DNA from: CAZNNH01 sp964574335
GTDB taxonomy: Bacteria > Acidobacteriota > Vicinamibacteria > Fen-336
Length of the DNA stretch: 7,718 bases
Reading direction: 5' to 3'
Assembly (NCBI GenBank): GCA_964574335.1
Contig: CAZNNH010000237.1
Coordinates: 1-7,718, forward strand
This document shows positions 4,506 through 7,718 of this stretch, piece by piece. Below the pieces are notes generated by a model. The model did no database searches. It worked only from the letters and a program-made list of their open reading frames with translations, and was not told the DNA's origin. The translations under genes were made by a program, and so were the position numbers. Position 1 is the stretch's first letter. Each line of letters opens with the position of its first letter.

Positions 4506-4850
4506 CTACTTGGGCGGCTCGGGAGGAGTCGCCTTGATCTCCACCACCGCCAGGTGCGCGCCCTTGTCGTCGTCGTGGCAGGTCACCGTGACCTTGTCAC
4601 CGGCCTTCGTCGTCTCGAGGCTGGCGAGGGCCTTGCCCTCCACCGGCACGGTCATGTTCTCTTTCTCGCCCTTCAGCGTGATGGTGTGCTTCGCCGTGTC
4701 GACAGAGACGACCTCGGTCGCGACCTCGTGGGTCTTGGCCGACATCGCCTTATCCGCCTTGGCCATGGCCTTGTCAGCGGTCTTGGCTTCCTGGGCGACG
4801 GCCAGGCCGCCGACGAAGACGAGCGACAGGAGCAGCGCGAGCTTTCTCAT
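4506..4850 (-). CDS. Small secreted Ala/Lys-rich protein of unknown function
   Basis: A 114-aa exported protein. The ATG at 4850 gives MRKLALLLSLVFVGGLAVA, a clear Sec signal peptide with likely cleavage before Q20; the open frame extends 16 codons upstream, but the purine-rich AAGGAGAAGGGAAG just before this ATG and the signal peptide fix the start. Residues 21-40 are a low-complexity helix with the repeat ADKAMAK/ADKAMSAK. Residues about 43-107 look like a small beta-barrel: VVSVDTAKHTITLKGEKENM, then VPV, LASLETTKAGDKVTVTC and AVVEIKA. That pattern recalls short periplasmic OB-like proteins (for instance of the DUF1344 kind), but I do not assign a family. There is one Cys (C91), next to HDDD. 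A -24/-12-like promoter lies at 4911-4926 and a hairpin terminator at 4460-4480, so it seems to be a single-gene unit. It is divergent from the PilT-like gene. Confidence 0.8.
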   Translation of the reverse strand: MRKLALLLSLVFVGGLAVAQEAKTADKAMAKADKAMSAKTHEVATEVVSVDTAKHTITLKGEKENMTVPVEGKALASLETTKAGDKVTVTCHDDDKGAHLAVVEIKATPPEPPK

Positions 4851-4910
4851 GAATCTTCCCTTCTCCTTGTTTTGAGCTTGCGGGGCCAAAGGGCCCAACC
4901 CTCATCAACC

Positions 4911-4926
4911 TGCAAGGGCGATACCA
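4911..4926 (-). promoter_or_regulatory. Candidate sigma-54 (-24/-12) promoter of the small secreted protein gene
   Basis: The minus strand reads TGGTATCGCCCTTGCA. The -12 half TTGCA is perfect, the -24 GG is present, and GG and GC are 10 nt apart. The CAC of the -24 box is degenerate (TAT). The predicted start near 4899 leaves a leader of about 49 nt before the ATG at 4850. I see no palindrome upstream like that of the two-CW genes. Confidence 0.4.
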
Positions 4927-4953
4927 GCAGCGAGCCCGGCCGGCTCATGGTCC

Positions 4954-4978
4954 CAACCCGCTAGCTGCGCTTGGGTTG
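4954..4978. other. Inverted repeat in the divergent spacer
   Basis: CAACCC (4954-4959) and GGGTTG (4973-4978) are perfect complements, with a smaller AGC/GCT pairing between them. It lies in the 306-nt spacer (4851-5156) between two divergent genes, so it is more likely an operator or chance than a terminator. Apart from this, the -24/-12 element and a candidate -10 at 5125-5130, I see nothing in that spacer. Confidence 0.3.
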
Positions 4979-5124
4979 CGGCGAGGCCGGCCCCGACGTT
5001 GCTACCTGGCCCGCTCCCCTTGGCATGTCAGATGTACATTGCGGTGTTGCCTTCCGCTCCCCAAGCGGTACCGGAGCGCGCGGCGCGGGATGGCGCCCTG
5101 GGCGCAAAGACCGGGGCGGTCTGG

Positions 5125-5130
5125 TATCGT
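5125..5130 (+). promoter_or_regulatory. Candidate extended -10 element for the PilT-like gene
   Basis: TGGTATCGT carries the TG-N extension followed by TATCGT, 26 nt before the ATG at 5157, with no recognisable -35. A Shine-Dalgarno site AAGGAG (5145-5150) with 6-nt spacing follows. Weak evidence. Confidence 0.3.
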
Positions 5131-5156
5131 GAGCGGGAGCAACCAAGGAGAGCACG

Positions 5157-7226
5157 ATGGAGCAACTGCCCATCCAGGACGAGACGCACGCCAAGAGCAT
5201 CCCCGCACTGGAACAGTGCCCGCTCTTCGCCGCCCTGAAGCCCGAGCACCTTCCGCAGGTGGTCAGGCTGGCCGAGCTGTGGCGCTTCGAGGACGAGGAG
5301 GCCATCGTCAAGCAGGACGACCCGGCCGACTCGTTCTTCCTGCTGATCGAAGGCCAGGCGGCGATCCGGGTCGGCAAGGGCGGAGAGAGCCTCGAGATCG
5401 GGCGCATCGAGGCGCCCAGCAGCCTCGGGGAGGTGGGCCTGCTGCTCGGCGAGGCGCGAACTGCGACGGCCGCGGCTGTGGGTAGCGCGCTCGCGCTCAA
5501 GTTCGGCGCAAAGGCCTTCGATGCGATGTTCCAGAAGATCCCGAACTTCGGTCTCGGGCTGTCGCGGGGCCTGGCCGCCCGGCTCAACCAAGTCTCGGGC
5601 AAGGTCAGCTTGCCGCACTACGACATCGGCAAGCTCGGCCGTCCGACGGACGAGGTGGTGGCGCTGCTGCCGATCGACCTGATCCAGCGCCACCGCGTGC
5701 TGCCGCTCAAGGTCGAAGGCAATGTGCTCACGCTCGGCCTGGTCGACGACCCCACGCCCCAGGTGACCAACGCGGTCCGCGCACTGCTGCCCTCGCTGGA
5801 GCTGCGCCCGGTGCATGTCGACTCGGCCGGCTTCAACGAGGTGCTGGCGGCCAAGGCCGGGGTCGCTGGCTGGCAGGCGCCCGCCGAGGCTCCCCAGAAG
5901 GAGGGGCCGGAGGCCCGGCGCTCGCCGCGCCTGGACGCGCTGCTGGACCGGGTGGTGGCCGAGGGCGCTTCGGACCTGCATCTCTCGGCGGGGCACCAGC
6001 CACGCTGGCGGATCGACGGCGAGATGAAGACGATGTCGGACACCGCGGTGCTGGGGCCGGAGGACGTGCTCGAGCTGATGACGCCGACGATGGACGAACG
6101 CCAGCGCCGCCAGTTCGCGGCGGAGCACGACGTGGACATGGGCTACGCGACGGACCAGGCCCGCTTCCGCGTCAACATCTTCCGCGACTACCACGGCGTT
6201 GGCGCCGTGCTGCGCCAGATCCCGTCGAAGATCATGACGTTCGAGCAGCTCAGCCTGCCGTCGGTGATCCGGACGTTCTGCGAGATGCCCAAGGGACTGG
6301 TGCTGGTCACCGGGCCTACCGGCAGCGGCAAGTCGACCACGCTGGCGGCGATGGTCGACCACGTCAACAAGACGAGGCACGAGCACATCATCACGATGGA
6401 GGACCCGATCGAGTTCCTGCACCCGAGCCAGAGCTGCCTGGTGAACCAGCGCGAGGTGGGCGGCCACACCACGAGCTTCGCGCGCGCGCTCAAGGCCTGC
6501 CTGCGCGAAGACCCCGACGTCGTGCTGGTGGGCGAGCTGCGCGACCTGGAGACGATCCAGCTCGCGCTCGAGACCGCCAACACCGGCCACTTGGTGTTCG
6601 GGACCCTACACACCAACTCGGCGATCAGCACGGTCGATCGGATCATCGACCAGTTCCCCGCCGGCCAGCAGGCGCAGGTACGCACGGTGCTGTCCGAGGT
6701 GCTGAAGGGCGTCGTCTCGCAGGTCCTGCTGAAGAAGAAGACCGGCGGGCGGCTGGCGGCGCTCGAGGTACTGGTGGTGAACCAGGCGGTGTCGTCGCTG
6801 ATCCGTGAGGGCAAGACCGTACAGGTGACGAGCACGATGCAGTCGGGCAAGGCCCAGGGCATGCAGCTCCTGAACGACGTGCTCTTCGAGTACATCGAAG
6901 ACAGGAAGGTCGAGATGGCCGAGGCGATGGCCAAGGCCATCGACAAGGACGACCTGGCGCGGCGCTTCCGCAGCGGCATCACGCTGGCCAGCGACCCGCC
7001 GAGCTTCGAGCGGTTCCGCGTCATGAACGTGGCCCCGGACTCGCCCGGCGCGCAGGCGGGGTTCGGGCGTGGCGACTACATCACCGCCATCGAGGGGAAG
7101 CCGGCCAAGGACTTGACCCTCGACGAGGTGAAGCGGGAGCTGCGCAGCGACGGGCGCCACGTCTTCACGGTCGAGCGCCAGGGCAAGAGGCGCTCGGTGA
7201 CCCTCGAGCTGAAGCGCGGGCTCTGA
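5157..7226 (+). CDS. PilT-family type IV pilus ATPase fused to cyclic-nucleotide-binding and PDZ domains
   Basis: A 689-aa cytoplasmic protein, about twice the length of standard PilT (near 345 aa). Residues about 16-147 form a cyclic-nucleotide-binding (CAP_ED) domain, with the phosphate-cassette residues E92 (SLGEVGLLLG) and R101 (RTATAAA). Residues about 152-232 resemble the second half of a GspE/MshE N-terminal domain (VLPLKVEGNVLTLGLVDDPT). Residues about 257-600 are the ATPase: Walker A GPTGSGKST at 386-394, Asp box MEDPIEF at 414-420, Walker B region DPDVVLVGE at 452-460 with E460, His box GHLVFGTLHT at 477-486, and SSLIREGKT at 546-554, which corresponds to the PilT AIRNLIRE retraction motif. 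Residues about 618-689 are a PDZ domain (PGAQAGFGRGDYITAIEG). All catalytic motifs are intact, so it is probably a pilus retraction motor gated by a nucleotide signal; the gating is inference. The ATG is fixed by AAGGAG. No other pilus gene is in the window. Confidence 0.92.
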   Translation: MEQLPIQDETHAKSIPALEQCPLFAALKPEHLPQVVRLAELWRFEDEEAIVKQDDPADSFFLLIEGQAAIRVGKGGESLEIGRIEAPSSLGEVGLLLGEARTATAAAVGSALALKFGAKAFDAMFQKIPNFGLGLSRGLAARLNQVSGKVSLPHYDIGKLGRPTDEVVALLPIDLIQRHRVLPLKVEGNVLTLGLVDDPTPQVTNAVRALLPSLELRPVHVDSAGFNEVLAAKAGVAGWQAPAEAPQKEGPEARRSPRLDALLDRVVAEGASDLHLSAGHQPRWRIDGEMKTMSDTAVLGPEDVLELMTPTMDERQRRQFAAEHDVDMGYATDQARFRVNIFRDYHGVGAVLRQIPSKIMTFEQLSLPSVIRTFCEMPKGLVLVTGPTGSGKSTTLAAMVDHVNKTRHEHIITMEDPIEFLHPSQSCLVNQREVGGHTTSFARALKACLREDPDVVLVGELRDLETIQLALETANTGHLVFGTLHTNSAISTVDRIIDQFPAGQQAQVRTVLSEVLKGVVSQVLLKKKTGGRLAALEVLVVNQAVSSLIREGKTVQVTSTMQSGKAQGMQLLNDVLFEYIEDRKVEMAEAMAKAIDKDDLARRFRSGITLASDPPSFERFRVMNVAPDSPGAQAGFGRGDYITAIEGKPAKDLTLDEVKRELRSDGRHVFTVERQGKRRSVTLELKRGL

Positions 7227-7247
7227 TCCATACCTCTGCGAAACCCC

Positions 7248-7271
7248 GTGGCCGCACGCAGGCTGCGGCAC
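7248..7271. terminator. Hairpin in the convergent spacer after the PilT-like gene
   Basis: GCCGCA (7251-7256) pairs with TGCGGC (7264-7269) around a 7-nt loop, extended by GT/AC with one bulged G. It lies 22 nt after the stop of the plus-strand gene and before the convergent gene's stop at 7351, so it could serve either. There is no T-run, so it is only a possible terminator. The remaining spacer shows nothing else. Confidence 0.3.
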
Positions 7272-7350
7272 CGAGGGCGGAGTGCGCTGGGCTAGCGCCG
7301 CGTGTCGGCCTCCGCCGGCGGCAGCCGGACGGGAGGGAGGTGTGGATGCC

Positions 7351-7718
7351 TCAATCGAGGGCCACGGGCCGGGACCAGTCCGAGAGCCACCGGTGTGCAG
7401 ACTCGAGATCGACGAACATCCCCAGCCTGACTCCCTGGTTGCGGCTGGTCGTGCGTGCGAACTGGACGTCTTGGGCGGGGATCTGATCTGGCTGGTAGAC
7501 GACGGCGACGGCCACCCTCGGAGACAGCAGCGTCCAATGGCTGGCGCACAGCTCGTAGAGATCTACCATCGTCACCGACACCGAAGCCGCGTGGGATAGG
7601 TCTATGAGGATCAGGGAAAGGTGGCGCGTTGTCGTGAGTGCGGTGAGATCCCGTCGGAAGGTCTTGATTCCCTCCATCGTGACGGCGCCCGTGTGCCGGA
7701 CGACGATCCGGTCCGTCT
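7351..7718 (-). CDS. STAS/SpoIIAA-like small protein, partial (5' end beyond the window)
   Basis: At least 121 aa of a minus-strand gene. An internal ATG at 7677 exists but has no ribosome binding site, and the frame stays open to the edge with fitting sequence (DRIVVRHTGAVTMEGIKTF), so the true start lies outside. The pattern is: N-terminal beta strand, helix (GIKTFRRDLTALTTT), strand LSLILIDLSHA, helix, strand RVAVAVVYQPDQI, and a C-terminal strand-helix VRLGMFVDLESAHRWLSDW. This order and the ending resemble small SpoIIAA/STAS-like proteins of unknown role, whose last helix typically reads D-x-x-x-A-x-x-WL. The central LIDLS replaces the more usual LIDLRD. Function is not known; STAS-like domains often act in regulatory binding. 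It converges with the PilT-like gene. Confidence 0.7.
   Translation of the reverse strand, partial: TDRIVVRHTGAVTMEGIKTFRRDLTALTTTRHLSLILIDLSHAASVSVTMVDLYELCASHWTLLSPRVAVAVVYQPDQIPAQDVQFARTTSRNQGVRLGMFVDLESAHRWLSDWSRPVALD

Noticed and set aside
3306..4875. Two long plus-strand frames (3306-4430 and 3706-4875) over the two-CW region
   Set aside because: Composition is Arg/Pro/Gly-rich without motifs, and they run across promoters, leaders and the convincing minus-strand genes. The Cys pattern, start sites and paralogy all support the minus strand.
5023..5055. TTGGCATGTCAGATGTACATTGC upstream of the PilT-like gene as a sigma-54 site
   Set aside because: It contains TGGCA and TTGC, but GG and GC are 17 nt apart instead of 10, so it cannot be a -24/-12 promoter.
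5028..6590. 520-codon open frame on the minus strand, antisense to the PilT-like gene
   Set aside because: It is rich in Arg, His, Val and Ala, with no recognisable motif, and lies opposite a gene with unmistakable ATPase motifs; such mirror frames are common in GC-rich genes.
7224..7310. UGA readthrough as selenocysteine at the PilT-like gene stop, considered because selC is present
   Set aside because: The continuation is unlike PDZ or PilT sequence, the PDZ domain is complete before the stop, and no SECIS-type hairpin sits directly after the UGA. The TGA stops of two-CW copy 2 and the STAS-like gene also gave no sensible extension.
2577..7718. A repeated tRNA 3' end (attachment-site copy) to the right of selC
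   Set aside because: I looked by eye for GTGGGTTCGATTCCCAC or CCCGCTTCCGCCA elsewhere and found no copy in the window; it may lie beyond the right edge.
1..7718. CRISPR array, rRNA or complete insertion sequence
   Set aside because: There are no regularly spaced short repeats, no rRNA-like sequence, and no transposase frame with terminal inverted repeats.

Overview
This is a GC-rich window with bacterial gene structure: Shine-Dalgarno sites, small intergenic gaps, a CCA-encoding tRNA and signal peptides. It looks like draft or metagenomic assembly, with a 10-N gap at 2781-2790. The content (secreted cyclophilin with Ig/cadherin-like flanks, PilT-family ATPase, tRNA-Sec, two-CW proteins, sigma-54-type promoters) fits a Gram-negative, high-GC soil or sediment lineage such as Myxococcota, Desulfobacterota, Acidobacteriota or Planctomycetota. 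I cannot resolve the phylum from the sequence alone.

Left part (1-2575): a secreted peptidyl-prolyl isomerase gene on the minus strand (73-1260) and a tRNA-dihydrouridine synthase gene on the plus strand (1340-2461) diverge from a 79-nt spacer. The synthase is of the type related to eukaryotic Dus3. Fifteen nt after it lies a complete 99-nt selenocysteine tRNA gene (selC, 2477-2575), which was not marked beforehand and is recognised here from anticodon and fold.

Middle part (2576-4505): directly after selC is the wreck of a tyrosine recombinase (phage/island integrase), pointing toward the tRNA and cut by the assembly gap. selC is a classic island integration site, so this is probably the scar of an integrated element. 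Next come two minus-strand paralogues of a small 'two-CW' cysteine-rich protein, in a tandem duplication with a period of about 524 bp. Each copy carries the same upstream architecture: a -24/-12 (sigma-54) promoter with GG-N10-GC spacing, and a 15-bp palindrome about 98 bp upstream of the predicted start, the usual place for an enhancer-binding activator. This regulatory module is the most interesting signal in the window. A very short lipoprotein-like ORF follows.

Right part (4506-7718): a small secreted Ala/Lys-rich protein gene on the minus strand, also with a candidate -24/-12 promoter and a hairpin terminator, diverges from a 689-aa PilT-family ATPase on the plus strand. The latter fuses a cyclic-nucleotide-binding domain, a GspE-N-like domain, the retraction ATPase and a C-terminal PDZ domain in one chain. 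A convergent minus-strand gene for a STAS/SpoIIAA-like small protein runs off the right edge.

No single pathway joins all genes. Three sub-themes are visible: tRNA biology plus an integration scar (dus, selC, integrase), a sigma-54-controlled set of small proteins, and a signal-responsive type IV pilus motor.
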